Source: Bryobacterales bacterium
GTDB taxonomy: Bacteria > Acidobacteriota > Terriglobia > Bryobacterales > Bryobacteraceae
Assembly: GCA_019261985.1 (NCBI GenBank)
Contig: JAFAQY010000047.1
Coordinates: forward strand, 1-48,244
Direction of reading: 5' to 3'
DNA length: 48,244 bases
Position numbers and translations under genes: made by a program. Below, one piece after another: positions 17,496-25,489 of the stretch (positions within the stretch are counted from its first letter, which is position 1; every line of letters starts with the position of its first letter). Under the pieces are notes generated by a model, which made no database searches, was not told the DNA's origin, and saw nothing but the letters and a program-made list of their open reading frames with translations.

Positions 17496-19418
17496 CTACT
17501 GGATGGTCTTCCCCAAGATCTCCACAGTACCCGTGAATCGCTGCTCATCACGCCACACATCCCGCGGATTCTCTCCGACTCTGACGTCGGCCGGAGCGGT
17601 GACCAGCGTCTCAATTGGGTGCGCGATCACCGTTCGGCCGTCGATGTCGATCGTCAGAACATGCACGCCCGGCGAATAGCTCATCCGAATAGCCATTGGT
17701 TTTTCGGGAAACGGAGTTTGATACATGGCCTTCGATTCGTTGGTTTCGGAGAGAAAGCGCAGCTCGCGCCCGGTATGTTCGACGAATAGAAAATAGACGT
17801 GCTGTGAGTGGCCCAGTGCTATTAACGGTTCGCGAAATCCCGGGTCCCGCCGGACGAAACTGACCTTCAAATCCAGCCCGATTTCCGGATTCATCAAAGG
17901 GCGGAATTCGCGAACCGGGCTGAACCACCCTGCGATCTTCACATACCTCTTCGGACGGTTGTTCAGCACATCATCGTACGGGCCCGCCAAACCCAAGGCC
18001 AGGTTGGCCACCGAGCTATAACCAATCGCAACAGCTACCAGCGCGGTGAGCATGCTCCGCCTCCAGCCGCTGCACGCGCATATCCGGATGCCCAGGCTCG
18101 CAACAGCGGCAAAGACCGCTGACGCGACAAAATCGGTTTCGTAGCGATGGGAAGACAGATGGCTCGACATCAGGAACAGCAGGATAGCCAAGGAGGACAG
18201 CGAAACGATTCGCAGGATCGCGTTAGCCGCGCGCCCGGCGCGGGCAGCCGGTGGCACAAAAGCAGCGGCCGCAAGAAAAGGGGCCAGCCATAGCGCGCCG
18301 ACGGTCGGCTCCGTGAAATATAACGGCGGAAGCGGATAACGGTCCGGCGAATCGAACACAAAATGCCGGAGCATGCGAATCCACGGAAACACAGGGCTGA
18401 TCTCCGGAGGCGCGATCAGCATGTAATAAAACCCCGGCAGCAGGTTTCGTGTGGCGATCTCAATGCGATTCTGACCCGGACCGGAAAGTTGGTATCGAAA
18501 TCCAAATTCGAACGGGTTGCCGAAACGCGCGTAGTTGTAGGCGGCGATCGCCAATCCCACCAGGGCGAAGGCGGCGGTGAAAGCGATCACACCGCGCGTT
18601 CGCATGACCGCGATTGGGCGTTTGGATTTGGGCACGAACACGATCAATCCCACCAAAGCGATTAGGCCTGCAAACACCAGGTGCGGACGGCAACCCACCG
18701 CGCATCCATACATGAGGCCCGCGGCGGCCAACCATCCGGCGTGGCCACCGGCCGGCGCGTTCTCAGGAATTCCGATGCCGCGAGCGACGCAGAAAACGGC
18801 GGCGGAAAGACAGAAGTATCCTCCCGCAATCGGAATTTCGTAGACCGCAACTCGATTCAGCAGATACGGCACCGATTGACACAGGCCGAGTCCGAGCAGC
18901 AGGATTCCCAGCAGCGCCGGCCCCGGCTTCGCGGAAGCGAGGTCGAGAATACGCAGCAAAGCGCCGCAGGCGAAAAGAAAGCCGCCGAAGACCAGTAAAA
19001 AGATTGCGAACGTCTCTGGAAGATCGTGCCCGGTAATCAGCCGCCAAGGTGTAAACAGCAATACGGCTGGCGTCGAGCCGAAATACAGGTAATATCGGCC
19101 GTTATACAGCGCCATGTCATGCATTTTCAAAGCGGGATCCACTGAGGGGTCCCACGGATCGGGCTGCGCCAGAAGCTGCGGCGAAGGCTCCAGGGGTACG
19201 TATAGGTGACCGCCGGCAAAGCCGCGTCCGAGAAGATCGTAGTACCCGTTTAGATCGTACTTCCATAGGAACTGGGTCCCTGAAGCGCGAACCGCCCACA
19301 GATAATACGCTCCGGTGACAACGGCCGCCGCCAGAACCAGCGTCCATTGGGCCCATTGAATGGTTCCTATAGCGCCGCGTGATTCCCGAGCGGGCGCGTG
19401 GACCATTCGAGGTTCCAT
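17496..19418 (-). CDS. Polytopic membrane protein, GT-C glycosyltransferase-like, with C-terminal soluble domain
   Basis: A 640-residue protein with roughly ten to twelve transmembrane helices. After the first helix comes a long extracytoplasmic loop (HLYVPLEPSPQLLAQPDPWDP ... MALYNGRYYLYFG, in part), as in large dolichol-type GT-C glycosyltransferases, though I see no firm DxD or ED catalytic motif. The last 130 residues (from about DLKVSFVRRDPG) are soluble and look like a beta-sandwich. The start ATG at 19418 overlaps the TAA of the MscS gene (TAATG), so it is translationally coupled. The upstream frame stays open inside mscS but the alternative N-terminus is the antisense-like tail of that gene. 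Function is uncertain; a lipid-linked sugar transferase is the most likely class. Confidence 0.72.
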   Translation of the reverse strand: MEPRMVHAPARESRGAIGTIQWAQWTLVLAAAVVTGAYYLWAVRASGTQFLWKYDLNGYYDLLGRGFAGGHLYVPLEPSPQLLAQPDPWDPSVDPALKMHDMALYNGRYYLYFGSTPAVLLFTPWRLITGHDLPETFAIFLLVFGGFLFACGALLRILDLASAKPGPALLGILLLGLGLCQSVPYLLNRVAVYEIPIAGGYFCLSAAVFCVARGIGIPENAPAGGHAGWLAAAGLMYGCAVGCRPHLVFAGLIALVGLIVFVPKSKRPIAVMRTRGVIAFTAAFALVGLAIAAYNYARFGNPFEFGFRYQLSGPGQNRIEIATRNLLPGFYYMLIAPPEISPVFPWIRMLRHFVFDSPDRYPLPPLYFTEPTVGALWLAPFLAAAAFVPPAARAGRAANAILRIVSLSSLAILLFLMSSHLSSHRYETDFVASAVFAAVASLGIRICACSGWRRSMLTALVAVAIGYSSVANLALGLAGPYDDVLNNRPKRYVKIAGWFSPVREFRPLMNPEIGLDLKVSFVRRDPGFREPLIALGHSQHVYFLFVEHTGRELRFLSETNESKAMYQTPFPEKPMAIRMSYSPGVHVLTIDIDGRTVIAHPIETLVTAPADVRVGENPRDVWRDEQRFTGTVEILGKTIQ

Positions 19419-20290
19419 TAATCCCGCGCGGGACCCGATCCCACGGGCGGGAACGAAATTTCGGCCGCATCGAACCGCTGCTTTACGCGCAGGTTCAGCT
19501 CGCGTCCCACCCGCCATTGCTCTGACGGCAAGGTCTTAAACCGCGCGCGCAGCGTCGCGCCTTTGTCGCCCAGCCGGTCTACGCCCATCACCTCCAAGGG
19601 CGCGAGAATCGAAAGACGAAACGGATCTTCGTTTGCGATCTCGGCTGCTGTCTGCCGCAGGATGTCCAGCGCCTTCACCGCATCCGCGTGGTGGGCGACG
19701 ATGGTTTCGAAAATATAATAAGAATATTCGCGGGTCAGATTCGCCAGAGTGGTGATTGAGCCGTTGGAGATGATGTGTACTGCCCCGTTTTCTGCTCGCA
19801 GGACCGTGGTACGCATGTTGATTTCGACCACCGTCCCGCCGATGCCGTTTATCGTCACGCCATCACCGATTCGGATCTGATCTTCCAGCAGCAAGAATAA
19901 CCCTCCCAGCCAGTCCTTTATCAAGGTCTGCGCTCCCAAGCCGGCCGCCAGTCCGGCAACGCCCAGGCCCGCCAGCAGCGGTTCGACGTGGAAATTAAGT
20001 TCCGTCAGCGCCATGACAACGGCGATGATCCATATAAATGTGTTCAGCAGCTTGCGCATGGCGGAGGAAACAGTTCTCGCGCGTTTTTCCAACTCGCCGC
20101 GGCTAGCGTCACCGCGGCGGTTGATGATCCCTGTCGCGTACACGCGCAACTGCCTGAATGCGCGCTTGTTGAGCCGCGTGACTAACAACGCCACTACAAA
20201 GATTACGGCGACCTTTACTCCGCGGCCAATCCATGGCATCCAGACTTCCGCCCGGCGCAAGTTCCCGAGCGCGTCTACAGAAATCTGCAT
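19418..20290 (-). CDS. Small-conductance mechanosensitive channel, MscS family
   Basis: A 290-residue inner-membrane channel that releases osmolytes under membrane tension. Three N-terminal helices are visible (about 23-40, 84-100, 107-140). The pore-lining third helix has the Gly/Ala pattern GLGVAGLAAGLGAQTLIKD, followed by the family stretch LGGLFLLLEDQIRIGDGVTI and the beta domain with NGSITTLANLTR. Length is that of the core MscS type. It is head to head with the DUF6677 gene (28 bases between starts) and coupled to the downstream glycosyltransferase-like gene. Confidence 0.9.
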   Translation of the reverse strand: MQISVDALGNLRRAEVWMPWIGRGVKVAVIFVVALLVTRLNKRAFRQLRVYATGIINRRGDASRGELEKRARTVSSAMRKLLNTFIWIIAVVMALTELNFHVEPLLAGLGVAGLAAGLGAQTLIKDWLGGLFLLLEDQIRIGDGVTINGIGGTVVEINMRTTVLRAENGAVHIISNGSITTLANLTREYSYYIFETIVAHHADAVKALDILRQTAAEIANEDPFRLSILAPLEVMGVDRLGDKGATLRARFKTLPSEQWRVGRELNLRVKQRFDAAEISFPPVGSGPARD

Positions 20291-20318
20291 CTATAACATC
20301 ATGCGATAAAATGTTTCT

Positions 20319-20726
20319 GTGGCGGATAAAATATCGTCCGAAACAGCTCCCGGCGGCTGGGCGCCCGCGGTTTTGCTGGCGTGGTTTGTTCCTGGAGCCG
20401 GGCATTTGCTGCTGAAGCGTCCTGGCCGAGGCGGCTTGATCGCGGCATGCGTCGCCGCTATGTTTTTGCTTGGCCTGATGATGCGCGGAGCGCTGTTCAG
20501 CCCTCAAACCGGCGATCTGCTCACCACGGTCATCTATGTGGGCGGCTTTCTCGGCAATGTCATGTCGGGCATCCTGTATTTCCTGACGGTGTGGCTCGGC
20601 TACTCGCAGCCCGATATGGCGGGACATGTTCACGATTACGGGACGAAATTCCTGGTTGCCGCGGGCCTGCTGAACATACTCGGCATGGTGGACGTTTACG
20701 AGATCGCCACCCGCCAAAAGGAATAA
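20319..20726 (+). CDS. DUF6677 family small membrane protein
   Basis: A 135-residue integral membrane protein with three to four helices. The conserved opening LLAWFVPGAGHLLLKRPGRGGLI and the ending DYGTKFLVAAGLLNILGMVDVYEIA place it with DUF6677 proteins, which resemble TM2-domain proteins. Function unknown. It starts with GTG at 20319. It leads a tight plus-strand operon with the next small membrane protein (1-base gap) and a TtcA-like enzyme; its promoter must lie in or near the 28-base gap to the divergent mscS gene. Confidence 0.8.
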   Translation: MADKISSETAPGGWAPAVLLAWFVPGAGHLLLKRPGRGGLIAACVAAMFLLGLMMRGALFSPQTGDLLTTVIYVGGFLGNVMSGILYFLTVWLGYSQPDMAGHVHDYGTKFLVAAGLLNILGMVDVYEIATRQKE

Positions 20727-20727
20727 C

Positions 20728-20913
20728 GTGCCCAAAGTAAACCTCTCGCACTTCGAAGCCTCGCTGCTGTTCGCGCTTTTTACCTCCATCGTCCTGGGAG
20801 TGGTCACCAAGCGCACGGACCGTGAGCGCGTGCGTTACGCGGCATATTGCTTTGCCTGGTTCATCGGCGCGATCTTCGGCTTAAGCTGGTTGATGTTCCT
20901 GGGCCACGGATAA
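20728..20913 (+). CDS. Small membrane protein, 61 residues
   Basis: Two predicted helices (about 8-26 and 38-58, ending FGLSWLMFLGHG) joined by a charged loop VTKRTDRERVRY. It starts with GTG one base after the DUF6677 stop and is certainly read with it. I do not know a named family. The consistent pairing suggests that the two proteins form a complex, which is inference. Confidence 0.7.
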   Translation: MPKVNLSHFEASLLFALFTSIVLGVVTKRTDRERVRYAAYCFAWFIGAIFGLSWLMFLGHG

Positions 20914-20951
20914 AGGCCGCGCGGCAATGTGTTTGTCGCGGTAATGAGATC

Positions 20952-21734
20952 GTGGAAACCGAAAAAATCCTGCTCCGCAAAACCGGGGATGCCATTGCGC
21001 GCTTCAAAATGATCCGCGATGGCGACCGTGTCGCCGTGGCGCTATCGGGCGGCAAGGATTCGCTGACGCTCCTTGAAGTGTTGTTGCTGCTGCAACAGCG
21101 CGCTCCCATCGAGTTCAGCGTGTGCGCGTTTACGGTCGAGCAAGGCAAATTCCTGAGTTCTTTCGAGCCGCTTGCCGGGTATCTTAAGTCGCGCGGAATC
21201 GATTGGACTTATCACCGCGATAATCCCTCGCTGCGCTTGCTGGACGAGCAACCGGATCACGGTTGCGACGTATGTAGCCGCTTCCGCCGCCGCGCGGTTT
21301 ATCAAATTGTACGCGGCTTAGGCGCGAACGTTATCGCCTTCGGCCACACGGCTGACGATTTCTGTGAATCGTTCTTGCGCAATGCATTGTTCACGGGACG
21401 CACCAGCGCGCTTCCCCCCGTAACCTGGTCGGGGAAGCGGGAATTCCGGCTGATCCGCCCCTTGGTTTTCGTAACCGAAGACCTGACGGCCCGGTTCGCC
21501 GAATCTCTAGGCGCGCCGGTTATCCCTTGCGGATGTTCACAACGCAGCGGCGCCGTTCGCCGTTCGCTGAGAGGCTTGCTGGCTGAATTGGAAACCGAGC
21601 ACCCGCGCGTCAAGGAATCGCTTCTGTCCGCGATGGGAAATATCGAAACCGACCGTTTGCTCGACCCGCGCTACCTTGGAATGGAAGACTGTGTTCCGCA
21701 ATCCAACCAAGCGCTGCGGGTGCTTACGGATTGA
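20952..21734 (+). CDS. ttcA: TtcA-like tRNA 2-thiolation ATPase
   Basis: A 260-residue PP-loop enzyme, most like TtcA, which puts sulphur on cytidine 32 of tRNA using ATP and an iron-sulphur cluster. The PP-loop SGGKDS is at residues 32-37. The cluster cysteines are Cys105 and Cys108 (CDVCSRFRRR), then GHTADDFCESFLRN at 131-144, and a third Cys in IPCGCSQ (193/195). E. coli TtcA has a differently spaced Cys here, so the third ligand could be either. GTG at 20952 gives the standard METEKILLRK start. It is third in the operon with two membrane proteins, 38 bases after the second. Confidence 0.8.
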   Translation: METEKILLRKTGDAIARFKMIRDGDRVAVALSGGKDSLTLLEVLLLLQQRAPIEFSVCAFTVEQGKFLSSFEPLAGYLKSRGIDWTYHRDNPSLRLLDEQPDHGCDVCSRFRRRAVYQIVRGLGANVIAFGHTADDFCESFLRNALFTGRTSALPPVTWSGKREFRLIRPLVFVTEDLTARFAESLGAPVIPCGCSQRSGAVRRSLRGLLAELETEHPRVKESLLSAMGNIETDRLLDPRYLGMEDCVPQSNQALRVLTD

Positions 21735-22026
21735 TATGCCGTCGTCTGGTTACATCGTGCCACAGCGCCACTAGCCCGCTCCACAGCCCGACAGCTTGTA
21801 AAACCCAGACACAAACAGCTATCACCACGACAATGTTGAGAATTGCTTTTATGCTGTTTGCCATCGGCACATAGGTGTTGATGATCCACAAAATCGCGCC
21901 CACAACTACAAGCGCCAAAACGATGTTGATGAATCCCCTGACGTTCGTTGGCGCGGGAACACGAGTGTTGGTGTACCAGAACAAAATTGCGGCAATGGCC
22001 AGGACGATAAGGGCGGTGGTTAACAT
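21724..22026 (-). CDS. Thivi_2564-family membrane protein
   Basis: A 100-residue protein with three hydrophobic segments. The central VGAILWIINTYVPMANSIKAILNIVVVIAVCVWVL (in part) is the hallmark of the Thivi_2564 group of small membrane proteins of unknown function. Its 3' end overlaps the ttcA stop by 11 bases in convergent orientation. Confidence 0.8.
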   Translation of the reverse strand: MLTTALIVLAIAAILFWYTNTRVPAPTNVRGFINIVLALVVVGAILWIINTYVPMANSIKAILNIVVVIAVCVWVLQAVGLWSGLVALWHDVTRRRHINP

Positions 22027-22152
22027 ACACTACGTCTCCGCCATAGCTAGCGCAATCCGGCTACCACTGGCTTCCATAGATGGCAGAGCCCATCAAATCA
22101 AGCGCATAGCTGCTAAATTGCCCGTTTATGTGCCCGTGGAGGAAATGTAATT

Positions 22153-22200
22153 TCTACGCTGGGGCGGCCTCGCGATGCGCGGGGCTTTAGCCCGCCACAA
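22153..22200. repeat. Short palindromic element near POT gene end
   Basis: Contains GGGCTTTAGCCC with flanking GGGGC and GCCACAAC blocks. It resembles the palindromic elements at 24.5 and 25.4 kb in having an AAA/TTT loop between GC-rich arms, but is more degenerate. It lies just downstream of the transporter gene and could end transcription. Confidence 0.45.
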
Positions 22201-22202
22201 CG

Positions 22203-23609
22203 CTAATTCTTATGACCGACGGCGCCTTTAAGCGGCTTGCTCAACGCGAAGATTGCCAGGCCCGCCGCCACCGCCAGCACCGCGAGCATCGAGAAGTAGG
22301 CTTCTCGCGTCATCTTCGAATAGAACGTGCCCAGGTAGCCTTCCAGGTAATTTCCGAAAAAGCTCGATAAGAACCACATGCCCATTAACATGCTGACCAG
22401 CCGCGCAGGGGCCACTTTGGTTACCAGCGACAAACCAATGGGCGATAGATACAGCTCTCCGATCGTATAAATCAGAGTCGCGAATGCCAGCCAGAGGAAG
22501 CTGACTTTCGCGGTGTCCTGCAGGCCCGCCGACACATACATAAGCGGCAGGAAACCAAGCCCGAGCAGCACGCAGCCAATCCCCATTTTGGTCACGCTTG
22601 CCGGTTCCGTTCCGCGAATCGACTGCCTGTTCCAAAGCATGTTCAGCAGCGGAGCGCACAGGAAAATGAACATCGGGTTGAACGCCTGAAACCACGTCGA
22701 CGGCATCTCAAAACCGAATATGTGCCAATCGGTATTTTTATCAGCGAAGATCTGAATGGTGTTGCCCTGCTGCTCGTAAACGCCCCAAAAGATAATGTTT
22801 AGAGCGCACAAAACAACCAACCCGATGATTCCCTTCCACTCTTGAGAGGTAAGCGGCGCCTTCTCGGTATGAGGGGTTTCCTTGGCGCGCGTCAAATTAT
22901 CTTGCGCAAGATATCGCTGGCCCCAAAGGTACAGAATTAATCCGCCGACCATCCCGACTCCCGCCGCTCCGAAACCGTATTGCCACCCGACCCGTTGGCC
23001 GAGAGTGCCGCAGATCAGGGGCGAGAAAAACGCGCCTAAATTGATTCCCATATAAAAGATCGTGAAGGCGCGGTCGCGGCGCGGGTCGCCCTGCGGATAA
23101 AGGCTGCCGACCTGGGTTGAAATGTTGGGTTTGAAGCAGCCGTTGCCCAAAATCAGAAACAAGAGTCCCGGCAAAAACAGCGCCGGGCTCGCCAGCAGGA
23201 ACTGGCCGATCGCAATGCCTATTCCGCCGATTACCACTGCTTTCCTTTGACCGAGAACGCGATCTGCGAGCATGCCTCCGAAAAACGGCGTGAAATAGAC
23301 AAAGGCCGTATAGAGTCCGTAAATTTGCGACGATAGCGGCTGAATCCCCATCGGGCCAAACACGCCTTCAATCCCGCTGCGCAGAGCGGAAAAACCGATC
23401 ACGTGTATCGTTCCGTTCTGGATTCCCGGGAGCAGGAAACTGATCATGTAGAGGACCAGCAGCGCGCGCATGCCGTAGTAGGAGAAGCGCTCCCACATCT
23501 CGGTGAAAAACAAGACGAACAGGCCGGCGGGATGGCCGAGGATGGTCTTGTGGTTCCGAACTGTGTCCACCGGAGGAACGCCTATTTGGCCAACCGTTAC
23601 ATCGCTCAA
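22203..23609 (-). CDS. POT family proton-coupled peptide transporter
   Basis: A 468-residue major-facilitator protein importing di- and tripeptides with protons. The ExxER motif is present (TEMWERFSYYGMRALL, Glu37, Glu40, Arg41) and the PTR2 signature FTIFYMGINLGAFFSPLICG is complete. Twelve to fourteen helices are expected over this length. I chose the TTG at 23609 because AAGGAG lies eight bases upstream and the protein then has the normal short N-terminus; the frame stays open far upstream without family features. It is divergent from the Gly/Pro-rich exported protein, 114 bases apart. Confidence 0.92.
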   Translation of the reverse strand: MSDVTVGQIGVPPVDTVRNHKTILGHPAGLFVLFFTEMWERFSYYGMRALLVLYMISFLLPGIQNGTIHVIGFSALRSGIEGVFGPMGIQPLSSQIYGLYTAFVYFTPFFGGMLADRVLGQRKAVVIGGIGIAIGQFLLASPALFLPGLLFLILGNGCFKPNISTQVGSLYPQGDPRRDRAFTIFYMGINLGAFFSPLICGTLGQRVGWQYGFGAAGVGMVGGLILYLWGQRYLAQDNLTRAKETPHTEKAPLTSQEWKGIIGLVVLCALNIIFWGVYEQQGNTIQIFADKNTDWHIFGFEMPSTWFQAFNPMFIFLCAPLLNMLWNRQSIRGTEPASVTKMGIGCVLLGLGFLPLMYVSAGLQDTAKVSFLWLAFATLIYTIGELYLSPIGLSLVTKVAPARLVSMLMGMWFLSSFFGNYLEGYLGTFYSKMTREAYFSMLAVLAVAAGLAIFALSKPLKGAVGHKN

Positions 23610-23723
23610 GAGCTTTTCTCCTTGGAATGTTGACGTCTGCGCGGGCCGCCAGGATTCCGGTTGGAGTATAGCAAACGCAACTTGACCCGCGGGCGCTGCG
23701 TCCAGGTTGTGGAGGTAAAGCCA

Positions 23724-24536
23724 GTGGATTTCAGCATTGACAACTTTAGGGTTACCCGGCGCGGCATTCTGGCGCTGGCTGCCACGGCGGGCGCAAACCG
23801 CCTTTTCGCGGCGTCCGATTTCTGGAATAAGAAAGACCCTAAAGATTGGACGCGCGATGAGATCGACCGGTTGACCACCGACTCGCCCTGGGCGAAGCCT
23901 GTATCGGCGCAGATCGAATCCATGAACCGCAACGGCACGTACGATCCGGGATCGCCGCAAGGCACTCCCGGTGGCGGGTATCCGGGCGGTGGGTATCCGG
24001 GTGGAGGTCAACCGCGAGTCGGTTTGGGTATTCCAGGCGTCGGACTCGGGATTCCAGGCATCGGCGGCGGCTATCCAGGGGGAGGCCGGCGCGGCGGACC
24101 GCGACAGCCCGGCGCGTATCAGGCAAGAGGAACCGTCTTGTGGGAGAGCGCGGAGCCGGTAATGGCCGCGCTGAAGCCCGAGTTTCCGGAGGAATTCGCA
24201 GATCATTATGTGATCGCCTTAAGCGGCATTCCCTGGCCGCCGCGCAACGGCCGGGCCGATGAGGACGACGAGCGCTACGAACAAAGCTCGCTGGACGATC
24301 TGAAGTCTGTGACGTATCTGAAACCGGAGCGCGGGAGCTCTCTCCAGCCCGGGGTAGTAAAACAGCCGCTTAGCTCATCGGCAAACGCCACCATTCTATT
24401 CGGGTTCTCGAAAGATCTGGCGCACATCAGCGCGGACGATAAACAAGTCGAATTCACGACGAGGTTAGGCCGCTCTCCCATTCAGGTGAAGTTCGCGCCG
24501 AAAGAAATGATGTATCGCGGGAAACTGGCTGTGTAG
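23724..24536 (+). CDS. Tat-exported Gly/Pro-rich protein of unknown function
   Basis: A 270-residue protein starting with GTG seven bases after GGAGGT. The signal is Tat-like (RVTRRGILALAATAGANRLF), then a segment WTRDEIDRLTTDSPWAKPV seen in acidobacterial exported proteins. A low-complexity linker follows (about 73-125) made of GGGYP, GLGIPGVG and GGG repeats, then a C-terminal globular part with paired charged clusters and an ending FAPKEMMYRGKLAV. I do not recognise the globular domain. The linker could be an unfolded spacer or a surface-binding region. Confidence 0.75.
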   Translation: MDFSIDNFRVTRRGILALAATAGANRLFAASDFWNKKDPKDWTRDEIDRLTTDSPWAKPVSAQIESMNRNGTYDPGSPQGTPGGGYPGGGYPGGGQPRVGLGIPGVGLGIPGIGGGYPGGGRRGGPRQPGAYQARGTVLWESAEPVMAALKPEFPEEFADHYVIALSGIPWPPRNGRADEDDERYEQSSLDDLKSVTYLKPERGSSLQPGVVKQPLSSSANATILFGFSKDLAHISADDKQVEFTTRLGRSPIQVKFAPKEMMYRGKLAV

Positions 24537-24553
24537 GATCTAATTTCAGAATT

Positions 24554-24597
24554 GGCAGGCGGGCTGAAGCCGCCGCACGCTGAAGCCTGCCCCACAG
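24554..24597. repeat. Short palindromic element with CCCCAC tail
   Basis: GGCAGGC at 24554-24560 pairs with GCCTGCC at 24585-24591, enclosing GGCTGAAGCC and GCTGAAGC segments; the right side ends GCCCCAC. It lies between two convergent genes. Confidence 0.6.
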
Positions 24598-24611
24598 CGG
24601 GCTGGTCAACT

Positions 24612-25343
24612 CTACCGCCCAGCCGCCTTCGCCGCTCCAGCCTTCGTCAAAATCAGGATATGCTGCCGCGGGAGCGACTCAATCACCGGCCCGAGCACGA
24701 AGCCTTCGGCCTCCAGTTCCGTCTTTACCTCCGCGACGCTCATCTTATGCTCCGCAATTATGGGAACATTCGGATCTTCCTTCCGGTATTCGAGCAGCAC
24801 TAACCGTCCGTCCGGCTTCAGCGATTCTCGAATACCTTGCAGCATCTTTTGCGGCTCGGAGAACTCGTGATAAACGTCGACCAGCAGGACAAGATCGATC
24901 TGTGCCTTCGGCAGCTTCGGATCGGTCAACGTGCCCTGAACGGTTTGGATATTATTCATGCCGGCTTTCGCCGCATTGGCCCGGACCTTTTCTAACATCT
25001 CCGGCTGCACATCTTCGGCGTAAACCCTGCCGCCCTGCCCGACCTTTTTCGCGAGCTTCAGGCTCATATAACCAGTGCCCGCGCCAACGTCCGCGACCAC
25101 CATCCCCGGCTTGAGATTCAGGGCATCCACAGCTCCATCCGGATTCTCCTCCTGCTCGCGTTCCGGCCGCTCAAGCCAGGTGGCGCACGGCCCGGCCCCG
25201 CACACTCCCGCGATATGGCGGCCAGTGAGAGGGTGAACGCCCTGCTGTTGAAAAGCGCTGGCGGTCCAGAGGCCGGCGGAAACCAGAGCAAGGGCGCTAA
25301 AGAATCCTGCATTGCGGGCGCGGATTTTGTGGGGGCTTATCAT
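24612..25343 (-). CDS. Exported class I SAM-dependent methyltransferase
   Basis: A 243-residue protein with a clear hydrophobic signal (NAGFFSALALVSAGLWTASAF, about 11-31) followed by a conserved pre-domain (HPLTGRHIAGV, WLERPEREQEENP) and a Rossmann methyltransferase core. Motif I is VADVGAGTGYMSLKLA (83-98), then YAEDVQPEMLEKV and LVDVYHEFSEP. Such signal-bearing methyltransferases occur in several soil phyla. S-adenosylmethionine is not known to be available in the periplasm, so either the helix is a membrane anchor with the domain in the cytoplasm, or the protein does something else. The start at 25343 is chosen for the signal; AAAGGCGA precedes it. Confidence 0.82.
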   Translation of the reverse strand: MISPHKIRARNAGFFSALALVSAGLWTASAFQQQGVHPLTGRHIAGVCGAGPCATWLERPEREQEENPDGAVDALNLKPGMVVADVGAGTGYMSLKLAKKVGQGGRVYAEDVQPEMLEKVRANAAKAGMNNIQTVQGTLTDPKLPKAQIDLVLLVDVYHEFSEPQKMLQGIRESLKPDGRLVLLEYRKEDPNVPIIAEHKMSVAEVKTELEAEGFVLGPVIESLPRQHILILTKAGAAKAAGR

Positions 25344-25442
25344 GGATCGCCTTTGATTATACTCAGCCACGTGCCGATTTCGATGAGGTGAACCCGCCGC
25401 GCCCGGCAACCAGATAGTGAATTGCACAAGGGTGCGCGCTCT

Positions 25443-25482
25443 GGCGGACTAAAGTCCGCCGCAGCCTAAAGGCTGCCCCACA
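25443..25482. repeat. Paired palindromes with TAAA loops and CCCCAC tail
   Basis: GGCGGACT-AA-AGTCCGCC (25443-25460) is joined directly to GCAGCCT-AA-AGGCTGC (25461-25476) and CCCCAC. The 8- and 7-base arms are perfect. It follows the PQQ dehydrogenase gene stop by seven bases, so it could protect or end its mRNA. Confidence 0.75.
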
Positions 25483-25489
25483 GACAAAC

